Source: Myxococcales bacterium
Lineage (GTDB): Bacteria > Myxococcota > Polyangia > HGW-17 > SLPX01
Direction: 5' to 3'
Assembly: GCA_007131745.1 (NCBI GenBank)
Contig: SLPX01000100.1
Location: 1 to 29,238, forward strand
Length of the DNA stretch: 29,238 bases
The number at the start of each line of letters is the position of its first letter. Position 1 is the first letter of the stretch. Position numbers and translations under genes: made by a program. This document shows positions 14,538 through 22,733 of the stretch, piece after piece. The notes beneath the pieces are model-generated. The model saw only the letters and a list, made by a program, of their open reading frames with translations. It was not told where the DNA came from and searched no databases.

Positions 14538-16487
14538 ATGGCTGAAAGCAAGACAACGGGGGACCTCTCAAAATATCCGCTGCCTCGGCTCTTGCTGTTT
14601 ATTCAACGCAAGAAATTCAGCGGGGCGATGAGACTTCAAAACATCCGTCGAACGGAAAATGATGACACTATCAGCGCGTATTTCATTGATGGAAAACCGG
14701 TTTTTGTAGAGTCATTATCCAAGGAAGATGGATTGGGAAGGCTTTTGATCGAAAACGGCGTAATGAAAAAGGAACAAGTTGTAGATTGTCTGTCATCGCA
14801 GCGACAAACAGGTGAACCATTCGGTCGCGAGGCCTTGAACCGTGGATTCATCGACGAGGATATTCTTGTTCGTCACCTTGAAATCCAACAGACCCGGAAA
14901 TTCCTGAGACTTTTTGAAATTACGGGGGGAGCCTTTGAGTTGGAAGCTGTTCTTCCGCCGAAAAAGATTCGCAAGGAACTTTCCCTGATCAATCTTTGCC
15001 CGTTGGGGCTGGTGTATCAAGGGATCAACCAACACTATGACATTCGTAGACTCGAAGTTGACCTGGCCGCGGTTTTACCAAAGGCGCTTGCTTTGAAGGA
15101 AGAAGATCCGACGTTTCTTCAACCTGTTTTGAGAGAAGAAGATTCCCGTTTTGTAGCAGCTCTGCTGAAAAGGGGTTATTGGCTCATTGACGATTTGGCT
15201 TCCGTCGCGGGCGTAGATCGAAAAACACTTTTGCAAACACTCTATGTGCTTTGGGCCGCTGATTTTATCAAGTCCGCGGATCCTGATACCGTACCCCGGT
15301 TGCGCCCCAAACCATCCTTGAAAGAACAAGGCGGAAGAAACAGAAGGCAAGGGCTCACCCGGCAGCTTGCCGTGGTGAGTCCGGATCAAGAAGGCGCTTA
15401 TTCGAGCGGAGGGTTCTCCCAAGATCCACACAAAGAGAGCCGTTCGACCACAGGCGAGCAGTCTCTATCCCAATCGGTGAGCACAGGAGAATATGAGGTA
15501 TCGGAAAAACCGGAGGTCGGCCGAGGCGTGGAAAGCAGCCCCATTTCCGGCGAACATGGAGTTTTTCGTGGTACACCCATTTCCGGCGAGTATACAGCGG
15601 GGCATGCTGCGGAACGCGGGGCACCAACATTAAACAGCGGACCTTCAAGAGGCGGATCGGTCGCCAAAATGAAACCTGCGAAAAAAATTGATTGGCCGAA
15701 ACTTCCGGATGATGCATCCGCTGCAGCAAAAGAACTGGACATGGAACTACGCAGTAGACTTTCGGCCATTGAAGATCAGAATCTCTTCGAAATTATGAGC
15801 TTGGATGTTGATTGCACCAGGCAGGACTTGAAGGATGCTTACCTGTTGCTGGCCAAGAAATTTCATCCTGATAGAGTGAGTTCCCTTGGAATCGAGGTTT
15901 TGCGGGGACCGGCGGACAGACTCTTCCAGAAGATTTCGGAAGCGTATACAACTTTGCTGGATGATTCGCAGAGAGCAGAGTACCGGGCGATTGTGAAGGA
16001 TTCATCTCTCGCCGGAGGTCGGCAAAGGGCGCAGCAGATTCTCCAGGCGGAGTTGAGTTTTCAGAAAGGAGAGGTGTTTTTCCGAAAGGGAAACTATGAA
16101 CAGGCCGAACAGATGTTTATGTCCGCTCTTGAAGGAAACCCTGACGAAGGTGAGCATCATGCAATGCTGGCGTGGACGCGATACACGGCTGCCAAGCAGA
16201 GAGGAACCCACCACGAAAGGGCGGAGGAGCTCAAGAATAATCTCATGGAAGCTCTGCGCCTGTCGCCCCGTTGTGCAAAGGCGAGTTATTTTCTGGGGAA
16301 AATACTTCTAGACCAGGGAAAGCAGGAAGACGCACTGCCTCATTTCGAGAGGGCCGTTCACCTGAATCCGAATTATGTGGAGCCCGCCAGGGAAATAAAC
16401 ATCATAAAGATGCGGCGGGCCAGGGAACAAAAACCGTCAAAGTCCAGTTTTTGGAAACGAATTACCGGCAAGAACGATTCAGCTTGA
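14538..16487 (+). CDS. DUF4388 (PATAN), J-domain and TPR protein
   Basis: A 649-residue cytoplasmic protein; AGGAG lies 9 bases before ATG. Residues about 8-110 match DUF4388/PATAN, a domain common in myxobacteria and other deltaproteobacteria and linked to signalling and surface behaviour. Residues about 110-260 are helical with winged-helix-like stretches. Residues about 260-400 are low complexity and contain four T/S-G-E-aromatic/polar repeats (305-308, 316-319, 337-340, 349-352); two are encoded by the same 14 bases. A J domain (about 424-495) has HPD at 443-445, needed to stimulate DnaK ATPase. TPR repeats fill about 510-630. It is likely a DnaK co-chaperone or scaffold; the client is unknown. 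Its end overlaps the convergent gene by 9 bases. Confidence 0.88.
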   Translation: MAESKTTGDLSKYPLPRLLLFIQRKKFSGAMRLQNIRRTENDDTISAYFIDGKPVFVESLSKEDGLGRLLIENGVMKKEQVVDCLSSQRQTGEPFGREALNRGFIDEDILVRHLEIQQTRKFLRLFEITGGAFELEAVLPPKKIRKELSLINLCPLGLVYQGINQHYDIRRLEVDLAAVLPKALALKEEDPTFLQPVLREEDSRFVAALLKRGYWLIDDLASVAGVDRKTLLQTLYVLWAADFIKSADPDTVPRLRPKPSLKEQGGRNRRQGLTRQLAVVSPDQEGAYSSGGFSQDPHKESRSTTGEQSLSQSVSTGEYEVSEKPEVGRGVESSPISGEHGVFRGTPISGEYTAGHAAERGAPTLNSGPSRGGSVAKMKPAKKIDWPKLPDDASAAAKELDMELRSRLSAIEDQNLFEIMSLDVDCTRQDLKDAYLLLAKKFHPDRVSSLGIEVLRGPADRLFQKISEAYTTLLDDSQRAEYRAIVKDSSLAGGRQRAQQILQAELSFQKGEVFFRKGNYEQAEQMFMSALEGNPDEGEHHAMLAWTRYTAAKQRGTHHERAEELKNNLMEALRLSPRCAKASYFLGKILLDQGKQEDALPHFERAVHLNPNYVEPAREINIIKMRRAREQKPSKSSFWKRITGKNDSA

Positions 16488-16781
16488 AGCCGGAGAGCTG
16501 TTGTACCATCTGTCCAGCACGGTTATGATATGGCGACCCTGTTTCTCGCTTGAAATATTGAAGCTGGATTGTTTCCGGTAGATGCCCTCGTTTTTACGAT
16601 ATCTTACAATGCTGATTTTCGGAACCCGGTACTCATTGGTGGAGCGATCCAGGTCCTGGTAAAGGTACATCACGGTAGCCCAAGCGCCCTTGGAAAGCAC
16701 TTCCTTGGCAAGTTGTTTGCGGACGAGCCGGCCGTCCTCGTCGGTATAATCGAAGGTCAAATCTTCCACGCTTTCAGACAT
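16479..16781 (-). CDS. Conserved-looking 100-residue protein, unknown
   Basis: AGGAGT lies 5 bases before ATG. The product is charged and soluble, with no signal peptide or membrane segment: MSESVEDLTFDYTDEDG at the start, then a central KGAWATVMYLYQDLD and basic KISIVRYRKNEG stretch that look like a compact beta-rich fold. I do not recognise the family. It is convergent with the J-domain gene, overlapping by 9 bases, and has its own candidate promoter upstream. Confidence 0.7.
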   Translation of the reverse strand: MSESVEDLTFDYTDEDGRLVRKQLAKEVLSKGAWATVMYLYQDLDRSTNEYRVPKISIVRYRKNEGIYRKQSSFNISSEKQGRHIITVLDRWYNSSPASS

Positions 16782-16892
16782 GGCTTACTCCTGTTTCATG
16801 TTTTTCCAAACACCTGTTTGAATTCTGTCCGGGTGCTTGCAGAATCGGCGCCTGCCAAAACCATAAAAATAAACCTATTCAGGTATTGATTG

Positions 16893-16921
16893 TGGATATC
16901 CCTTCACTTCAAAAGTGTCAA
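16893..16921 (-). promoter_or_regulatory. Candidate promoter for the 100-residue protein
   Basis: Reading leftwards, TTGACA (16921-16916), a 17-base spacer and TATCCA (16898-16893). The -35 box is perfect and the -10 box weak. The rest of the 230-base gap (16782-17011) shows nothing else clear. Confidence 0.4.
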
Positions 16922-17011
16922 GAGCATTCCTTGGCTGGAAAAAACAGAAACTTCTTCTGGGTATTACACCGCTGGAATTTTTTGGAAAAAATGAATTCGG
17001 TCGATCGAAGA

Positions 17012-18862
17012 TCAGGGCGGGAATGCTTCATTGCCGATATGTACACCCAGTTCGTTTGAAAAAGAGCAAACCACCGCCACGTCCCACAATTTGTCATCAT
17101 CGAAATCCGCAAGCACACCCGCCACCGGAGAATCGCAGGTCGGGGTTTGCAAGTGGGGTTGCGAAAAAGTTCCGTCACCGTTTCCAAGCACTGTCCAAAT
17201 AATATCCGAAGCTCCTCCCGGAACCACGAGGTCCCAATGTGGATCTCCGTCTATGGGTGCGGCCAGGACTCCGGATATGCCCGTTTCCAGATCAAAATTG
17301 GTTGCATGGGTGAACTCACTCCCGCCCAAACCCAGAAACACGGACAATTTGCCGTCTCCCGCGCCCGAAAAGACAAGATCCGGATAGACATCGCCGTTAA
17401 AATCCCCTACAGCGACCCCTGTGGGACGTTCACCTGTTCGCCGCGAAATAGGGGATGAAAAAAGCCCACCTCCCAAACCAAGGAAAACCACCCCCACCTG
17501 GTAGGTCTGGCGAACGGTGATGATATCCGGAATGCCGTCCCCATCCACGTCCGCGCTGTCCACGAATGCGGGTCCTCCGAACGAGTGCAGAAAGGTGTCG
17601 GGCAAAAAGGTTCCATCTCCTTCGCCCCGCAGGATTTGAAGTCTCTGTTCGCCCGCGTCTGCAAGCACAACATCCAAAAAACCGTCTTGATCAAAATCTC
17701 CCAGGGCCAGATCCATTGGCCGTGTACCGGCCTTAAACGGCTGGCTTGCATCCAGGGTTCCATCACCCAAGCCTTGCATTACAAGCACGCCTCCGGTTGG
17801 ATTCCCGCTGTCTACAACGGTGAAATAAGAAGCCGCGACATCGGGAATTCCATCTGCATCCAGGTCCCCGATCGCGATTCCGGTCAATTTAACATCCAGC
17901 GGATAAATCAGCGAAGCGCTGAAAGTGCCGTCTCCATTGTTCAAGTGCACTGCGACCGCACCGCCTTCGCCGAATCTACCGGCGCAGGCAACTATCAAAT
18001 CAATATGACCGTTTGAATTCATGTCTGCCGCGGCAAGGTCCTGGGGGACATCGCATGTTTCATAAAACCGCCCATAATCGAAAGTGCCGTCTCCGGCCCG
18101 GCAATCGCTGCTGCAACCGTCGTAATCGATATCATTTCCGTCGTCGCATACTTGTCCTTCTTCCACCACCCCGTTTCCGCAACCACCTATGCAACCGGTC
18201 CGGTCTAACGTGCAGTCCTCGTTGCAAGCAAGGGTTCCGCTTTCAAAACCCAGGCTTTCGCAGGTTTGACCTCCGAGGTCATCAAGATCACAAGCTTCTT
18301 CATCTTCCCTCACTCCGTTTCCGCAGCCTCCGACACATTGAGATACATCAAAATTACAATTCGAATCACAAAGAAGGGAGCCTCCCGAAAAACCCAGGTC
18401 TTCGCATGTCTTTCCGTCCAGGTTATCCCCGTCGCATTCCTCGCGGCCCGAAACTTTACCGTCTCCGCATGTAGAACACTCGGATACATCAAGTTCACAC
18501 TCCTCATTGCAACTCAATCGTCCCTCCAAAAATCCCATTGTAAGGCAAGTGGCCCCGCCCAGATCCGGTCCGTCGCACTCTTCATCGGAATCTTTTACCA
18601 TGTCTCCACAGTGGGGAAGAAGGCAGTTTGTCCTGCATGTGTCCGGAAGGACATCAGAGTTGAATACACCGAGATCGCACTCCTCACCCTTGTTTAACAC
18701 CCCATCTCCGCATTCGCCTTCTACAAGTCCTCCGGTTCCCGGCGCACATCCTGAAAACCATAAAACGCCCCCCACCAATAAAACCACCCACCAAAACCGG
18801 ACACGTGGAAAAACCATTCCCGCAAAACCGGTTGCATGCAATATTGATATATCAACTTTCAT
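17012..18862 (-). CDS. Exported protein with DUF4215-type cysteine repeats and FG-GAP propeller
   Basis: A 616-residue probable lipoprotein; AAGGA lies 9 bases before ATG. A long N-terminal signal (hydrophobic core about 24-36) ends in FSGC, giving a likely lipidated cysteine near residue 39. Residues about 50-245 hold tandem cysteine-rich repeats of the type CGDGKVSGREECDGDNL, matching the DUF4215 myxobacterial family. Residues about 255-610 hold repeated GDLDADGIPDVAAS, GDFDQDGFLDVVLA and GDFNGDVYPDLVFS units, calcium-binding FG-GAP/VCBS blades expected to fold as a beta-propeller. It acts outside the cytoplasm, probably at the outer surface. Ligand unknown. Same strand as the next exported gene, with its own promoter between them. 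Confidence 0.9.
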   Translation of the reverse strand: MKVDISILHATGFAGMVFPRVRFWWVVLLVGGVLWFSGCAPGTGGLVEGECGDGVLNKGEECDLGVFNSDVLPDTCRTNCLLPHCGDMVKDSDEECDGPDLGGATCLTMGFLEGRLSCNEECELDVSECSTCGDGKVSGREECDGDNLDGKTCEDLGFSGGSLLCDSNCNFDVSQCVGGCGNGVREDEEACDLDDLGGQTCESLGFESGTLACNEDCTLDRTGCIGGCGNGVVEEGQVCDDGNDIDYDGCSSDCRAGDGTFDYGRFYETCDVPQDLAAADMNSNGHIDLIVACAGRFGEGGAVAVHLNNGDGTFSASLIYPLDVKLTGIAIGDLDADGIPDVAASYFTVVDSGNPTGGVLVMQGLGDGTLDASQPFKAGTRPMDLALGDFDQDGFLDVVLADAGEQRLQILRGEGDGTFLPDTFLHSFGGPAFVDSADVDGDGIPDIITVRQTYQVGVVFLGLGGGLFSSPISRRTGERPTGVAVGDFNGDVYPDLVFSGAGDGKLSVFLGLGGSEFTHATNFDLETGISGVLAAPIDGDPHWDLVVPGGASDIIWTVLGNGDGTFSQPHLQTPTCDSPVAGVLADFDDDKLWDVAVVCSFSNELGVHIGNEAFPP

Positions 18863-18952
18863 AACCTGCCGTCCTTGAATCCAACTCTCAAATCGCCCAA
18901 TGTGAGTAACTCTCCATACTCCAATCGAAAAGCATTACGCTGTCGAATTCAT

Positions 18953-18982
18953 ATTATGAACGGTCTACTCGGCATTCGTCAA
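18953..18982 (-). promoter_or_regulatory. Sigma-70-like promoter for the cysteine-repeat lipoprotein
   Basis: Reading leftwards, TTGACG (18982-18977), an 18-base spacer and CATAAT (18958-18953), each matching five of six consensus bases. It lies about 90 bases before the gene. Confidence 0.55.
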
Positions 18983-19027
18983 GACGACCCCTGGAGAACG
19001 CGGATTTCATTTGACTGAAACTACTAT

Positions 19028-20779
19028 TTAATATGCTTTTGAAGGCTGTCCCATACGAAGAGGCCCCCCCCGGGCCGTGGGCCAAAGAAGACAATTAGAA
19101 GAAGAACCCGGAACGGTGAACACGTCCATTCCATGATCAAAAGTCTGCACAAAGATTTCGAGTTGTCCGTCCCCGGTGAGATCTCCCACGGCCGGAGCGG
19201 CCGGAGCGCCGTTTCCATTTCCGTTGTAACCCGGATTCGGAAGCGGGATATCGTAAAGGAGAGCTCCTTCCGAATCCAGGATTACGAGGTATCCCGAATC
19301 ATCCGTGTCCGGGTCCCCGTAGGTGGTGAATAGAATCTCGGGAATTCCATCTGCGTTCAAATCCGCCACAATCGGCTCGGAGGCATACATTATCGTCTTG
19401 CCGTGGCTGTAGTCATGCCTCCAAAGAAGATCTCCGGTCGAGTTGAACATGTAAAGATGTCGATCATTCAAGGATACGATGATTTCCGGCAACCCGTTTC
19501 CGGTGATGTCGACCGTGGCCGCCGCGGGAACTCCCCCGGGCGGATACCAACCATCAACTTTTACGGGAGCGTCACCTCGTGGAAGCACTTCCCACCCGGG
19601 TTTTCTCATCGCTGAACGACTGCCGTCTCCATGAGCTCCCTCCAGCACCATGATTGCATATGCCTGGGTCTCATACGGGACGTGCATTTCAACATTTGGA
19701 ACACCCAAAACTTCTGCACGACCATTGCCGTCTATATCAACCACGTTGGGGGGAGACGCTGTCCATTGAAGCCACTCGGTCCAGCTCGGATGAGGCCATT
19801 CTCCCGTGTGATGGTGGTAGTGATCCTCTTCCACTTGGTGGTCGGCCCATCGTATGAACTGCCCCCACGTCATTCTCATACCGGAGTAATCAGGTTGGCG
19901 GTTTTTGAACCAAGGGGCAGCATTCACTGCTACACCGTCTGCTTTGAACGCTTGGATGTGGTGATTGTCATAAGTTACTATGATCTCCAGGTCACCATCA
20001 CCGTCGATGTCCCCCAGACCCACGTTCAAGCCGTAACAACCAAAACCGCTGTGCCCCATTGCGTTGCGATCAGCGTCGTTTCCCTCTCCGCTTTTGTTGT
20101 TATACCTGGGCCATGCGTTCCATGAAATGCCGGAAGGTTGAAACAGTGTACCGTCGAAGTTGTAAACAAATACCTGTGCACCTCCGTCCCGGGTGGGTGC
20201 GGTCTGGGTTGTGGTGACCACGATTTCAAGGCTTCCGTCTCCGTTCAAATCACCAGCCGCCAAACCTCGCACCTCGGGGGAATTTCCCCCGGTCGTGGTG
20301 TCGACCGGCCAGCCTTGTTTGAGTACCGGCCCCTCTTCCGTCCATTCGAAAACAAACACCTTGGATCCGTTGCCGTACACGATTTCCATTTTTCCATCCC
20401 CTTCCAGATCAGCGACCACGTGAGGAGCATAAATCCTGCCATCCCCGTCATCTATTCGTGCGAGCTGAGATCCTTCCGAATCAAAAACGTAAACTGAATA
20501 ATACGCGGCCACCAATTCATTGCGTCCGTCACCGGTCAGATCGGTGATTATCGGTGATGCAAACCAGCTTGTCTGTCCCGGTAGATTGACCCAAAACTCC
20601 GGCTCTTGAACCGGCCCGTTTTCCGAACCCGGTTCGCATACCGGCGAATACGGTCCCGCCGGAGTGGAACCTCCTTTCGGCACCCCCCGCGGGGTTTCGG
20701 CGGACGAACCGCCGCAAGCTGCAAGCAGCCCGGCGATTGCAGCGGCCAGCCCAGCGCTTGTCGAGAGGGTTTTTCCCAT
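19028..20779 (-). CDS. FG-GAP/VCBS repeat lipoprotein
   Basis: A 583-residue lipoprotein with AAGGA 7 bases before ATG. The signal peptide ends in a good lipobox, LLAACGG, at about residues 18-24. A short S/P/G-rich linker follows. FG-GAP-like units run through the rest: TDLTGDGRNELVAAY, ADLEGDGKMEIVYGN, GDLNGDGSLEIVVT, GDIDGDGDLEIIVTYD, VDITGNGLPEIIVS, ADLNADGIPEILFT and GDLTGDGQLEIFVQ, consistent with a seven-bladed propeller binding calcium. A histidine-rich insert (EEDHYHHHTGEWPH, about 310-325) interrupts the repeats and could bind metal. Function unknown. It diverges from the lipoprotein at 20892. Confidence 0.92.
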   Translation of the reverse strand: MGKTLSTSAGLAAAIAGLLAACGGSSAETPRGVPKGGSTPAGPYSPVCEPGSENGPVQEPEFWVNLPGQTSWFASPIITDLTGDGRNELVAAYYSVYVFDSEGSQLARIDDGDGRIYAPHVVADLEGDGKMEIVYGNGSKVFVFEWTEEGPVLKQGWPVDTTTGGNSPEVRGLAAGDLNGDGSLEIVVTTTQTAPTRDGGAQVFVYNFDGTLFQPSGISWNAWPRYNNKSGEGNDADRNAMGHSGFGCYGLNVGLGDIDGDGDLEIIVTYDNHHIQAFKADGVAVNAAPWFKNRQPDYSGMRMTWGQFIRWADHQVEEDHYHHHTGEWPHPSWTEWLQWTASPPNVVDIDGNGRAEVLGVPNVEMHVPYETQAYAIMVLEGAHGDGSRSAMRKPGWEVLPRGDAPVKVDGWYPPGGVPAAATVDITGNGLPEIIVSLNDRHLYMFNSTGDLLWRHDYSHGKTIMYASEPIVADLNADGIPEILFTTYGDPDTDDSGYLVILDSEGALLYDIPLPNPGYNGNGNGAPAAPAVGDLTGDGQLEIFVQTFDHGMDVFTVPGSSSNCLLWPTARGGPLRMGQPSKAY

Positions 20780-20816
20780 TTTTTATTCCTTTGTCCTGTG
20801 AGTTTTGTGTTGTTTG

Positions 20817-20845
20817 ATTTTATGTGTAATAAAGAGTGTATTCAA
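20817..20845 (-). promoter_or_regulatory. Promoter for the FG-GAP lipoprotein, in divergent region
   Basis: Reading leftwards, TTGAAT (20845-20840), a 17-base spacer and TAAAAT (20822-20817). A weaker rightward pair, TTGTGT (20805-20810) and TAATAA (20827-20832), overlaps it and could serve the divergent lipoprotein gene. Confidence 0.5.
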
Positions 20846-20891
20846 GAAACAAAACGACGCTCGGTGTGTTTGTCCGAAAAGGAGTGTTCAT

Positions 20892-22523
20892 ATGCACGAA
20901 ATAATCACACCTTTTTTTTCGGTGATATTTCTTATCGCTGCGGGTCTTCCCGCCTGCGGTGGCGGTAATGGAGAAGCGAATGATCAGGACGCAGCGATCG
21001 ACGGTGGAGTGGCTGATGGAGAAGTGGACGGCGGCGAAGATCCCGATGCATTCGTGGAACCCAGACCATCCATTGAGATGGAATTTTTCCGTGAGGCCGC
21101 AGGTGAAATCCTACTGCCCGACGTGCGTGTCGTGGCAACGATTTTTGACGCGGAGAATGAACCATGGGACGGGGATGTATCTCAAGTATCGATTGTTGCC
21201 GAAAATCCCCAAGGCATTTTCGATCCTGACACAAGCGGGGTGGAAGTTCTGGGTGAAGGACGGTATTCAGTAGTGGTGAGCAGCCCACAAAGCGGAGAGG
21301 TCAGGATAGAGGCAAGTGCCGTAGTGGAAGGAGAAACAGCAACAGCGGAAGTGACGGTTGTGTTCTTGACGATGCTTTCACCCGAATGGTCGATTCCCCG
21401 CTCCCTTGATGAAATCAATACCGACGGCCAGGAGGACTCCATTGCCGTGAGTCCCGACGGCAACACACTGTTTTTTTCTTACAGTCCGCTCGTGGGATGT
21501 CCTGCATTGCCGACAGACGAGTGGACCTCCGAATGCATGGAAGCAGCGGGGCCTTACCAGGAACCTGAAAGACCTTGCGTATACGGAGTAGACGAAAATG
21601 GGTTTGTAACGGAAGGCTTGTACGGAAACTCGGAGGAGCCTCCTGGTGGGTGGCCTTTCACCAAGGGAGTGTACAATTCTTATGCAGCCCATCGTGATAG
21701 CGAGGGCAGGTTTTCAAAATTGGATTGCCTTGGTTTTGAAGATGACGGGGTCATAATGGAGGTAAGCCCGACGAGTGGTCCGGAAAATCCGGTTGTTGGA
21801 GAAAGCTACACCCTGTTTTTCGCCTACCCGGATTGGCTCGATTTTTTTGGAGACGGGTATCACGGAACTGTTTTCACGTATGTAGCGGTCACAGCAGGTG
21901 AACACGCAAATTTCGGCGGGCCTGTAACTTCGTGGGGCATCATGCCGCCGAACATGAAGGCCGCGATGTTGACCGGGCCGATAAACGATGATCTGCAAAT
22001 GGAAAATCGAGGCATAGGCGAATACCGTGTTTACCTGGACCCCGAAGACTCAAATCATTACATCTATCTTCCGGCCACGGATACAACGGACGCGTCGAAC
22101 TGGCTGGTGAAGACGTCGGAATTGCTGGGTGATTATCCCCAGGGTGATTGGGGAAACATGGTTGCGCTACCTTTACCGATCAATACGCCCGATCAAAACG
22201 AAATATTTCCCTGGCCGGTGACGATTGAACGGGATGGCGTTTTGGTGAAAGAATTGTTTTTCAATCGGGGACCGCAAGAAGCTTTCAGCGCGCCGACGCA
22301 GGTTCTTTATTCCCGCTGGGAAAACGAAACTTGGATGGAACCCGTCACTGTCATGGAAACAGATCATTCTTTCGGGTTGGGCACGGTTTTTATTTTGGCG
22401 TTGCCCGCCGTGGCGGACAGGGGGGATCACGTGGAAATGTTTTTCGTGTATTCGATTCTGACCCAATTATCCCCTGAAATCCGATGGAACCACCAGATAG
22501 CTGTCTCCCGCACCTTGAAGTGA
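20892..22523 (+). CDS. Large lipoprotein with D/G-rich linker, function unknown
   Basis: A 543-residue lipoprotein. ATG 20892 is chosen because AAGGAG lies 7 bases upstream and the protein then begins with a clean signal ending in the lipobox LPAC (about residue 20). A D/G-rich linker (DAAIDGGVADGEVDGGEDPDA) typical of myxobacterial and related lipoproteins follows. Residues about 60-160 look like an immunoglobulin- or invasin-like beta domain (VRVVATIFDAENEPWDGDV, EVLGEGRYSVVVSS). The larger C-terminal part (EDSIAVSPDGNTLFFSYSP onward) resembles WD40/PD40-like propeller sequences, without clear repeats. No enzyme motif is seen. It diverges from the FG-GAP lipoprotein across 112 bases. Confidence 0.88.
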   Translation: MHEIITPFFSVIFLIAAGLPACGGGNGEANDQDAAIDGGVADGEVDGGEDPDAFVEPRPSIEMEFFREAAGEILLPDVRVVATIFDAENEPWDGDVSQVSIVAENPQGIFDPDTSGVEVLGEGRYSVVVSSPQSGEVRIEASAVVEGETATAEVTVVFLTMLSPEWSIPRSLDEINTDGQEDSIAVSPDGNTLFFSYSPLVGCPALPTDEWTSECMEAAGPYQEPERPCVYGVDENGFVTEGLYGNSEEPPGGWPFTKGVYNSYAAHRDSEGRFSKLDCLGFEDDGVIMEVSPTSGPENPVVGESYTLFFAYPDWLDFFGDGYHGTVFTYVAVTAGEHANFGGPVTSWGIMPPNMKAAMLTGPINDDLQMENRGIGEYRVYLDPEDSNHYIYLPATDTTDASNWLVKTSELLGDYPQGDWGNMVALPLPINTPDQNEIFPWPVTIERDGVLVKELFFNRGPQEAFSAPTQVLYSRWENETWMEPVTVMETDHSFGLGTVFILALPAVADRGDHVEMFFVYSILTQLSPEIRWNHQIAVSRTLK

Positions 22524-22576
22524 GAAATTTACGCCGGCTCCACGTCAACCCACGGGATGGATGCATCGGGTGTTGC

Positions 22577-22604
22577 TTGACTCCTTTAAACTCGTGAGTA
22601 ATGT
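22577..22604 (+). promoter_or_regulatory. Candidate promoter for ahcY
   Basis: TTGACT (22577-22582), a 16-base spacer and TAATGT (22599-22604). The -35 box is good and the -10 box poor. A transcript starting near 22611 would have a leader of about 120 bases containing two stem-loops. Confidence 0.4.
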
Positions 22605-22632
22605 CCTTTCTCCGGTATGAAGCTGAGTCTGT

Positions 22633-22708
22633 CGTTGTCACAAGCATCGTTACAAAATCATGACACGGCTGTAGTACCGGTTTCATTTTGCAGGATAACA
22701 ATGAACCG
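22633..22708 (+). other. Structured ahcY leader with two stem-loops
   Basis: Stem one pairs CG-t-TGTCA (22633-22640) with TGACACG (22661-22667). Stem two pairs CGGTT-t-CATT (22678-22687) with AATGAACCG (22700-22708), each with one bulged T. Stem two puts an alternative start codon (ATG 22701) in its 3' arm and the AGGA before it in the loop. The sequence does not match the SAH riboswitch consensus that I know. Pairings were found by eye. Confidence 0.4.
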
Positions 22709-22733
22709 ACAGAACAAGAATGATGAGGTTGTT

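Noticed and set aside
22524..22733. Canonical SAH or SAM riboswitch before ahcY
   Set aside because: The conserved sequence blocks of these riboswitches were not found; only unclassified stems are present.
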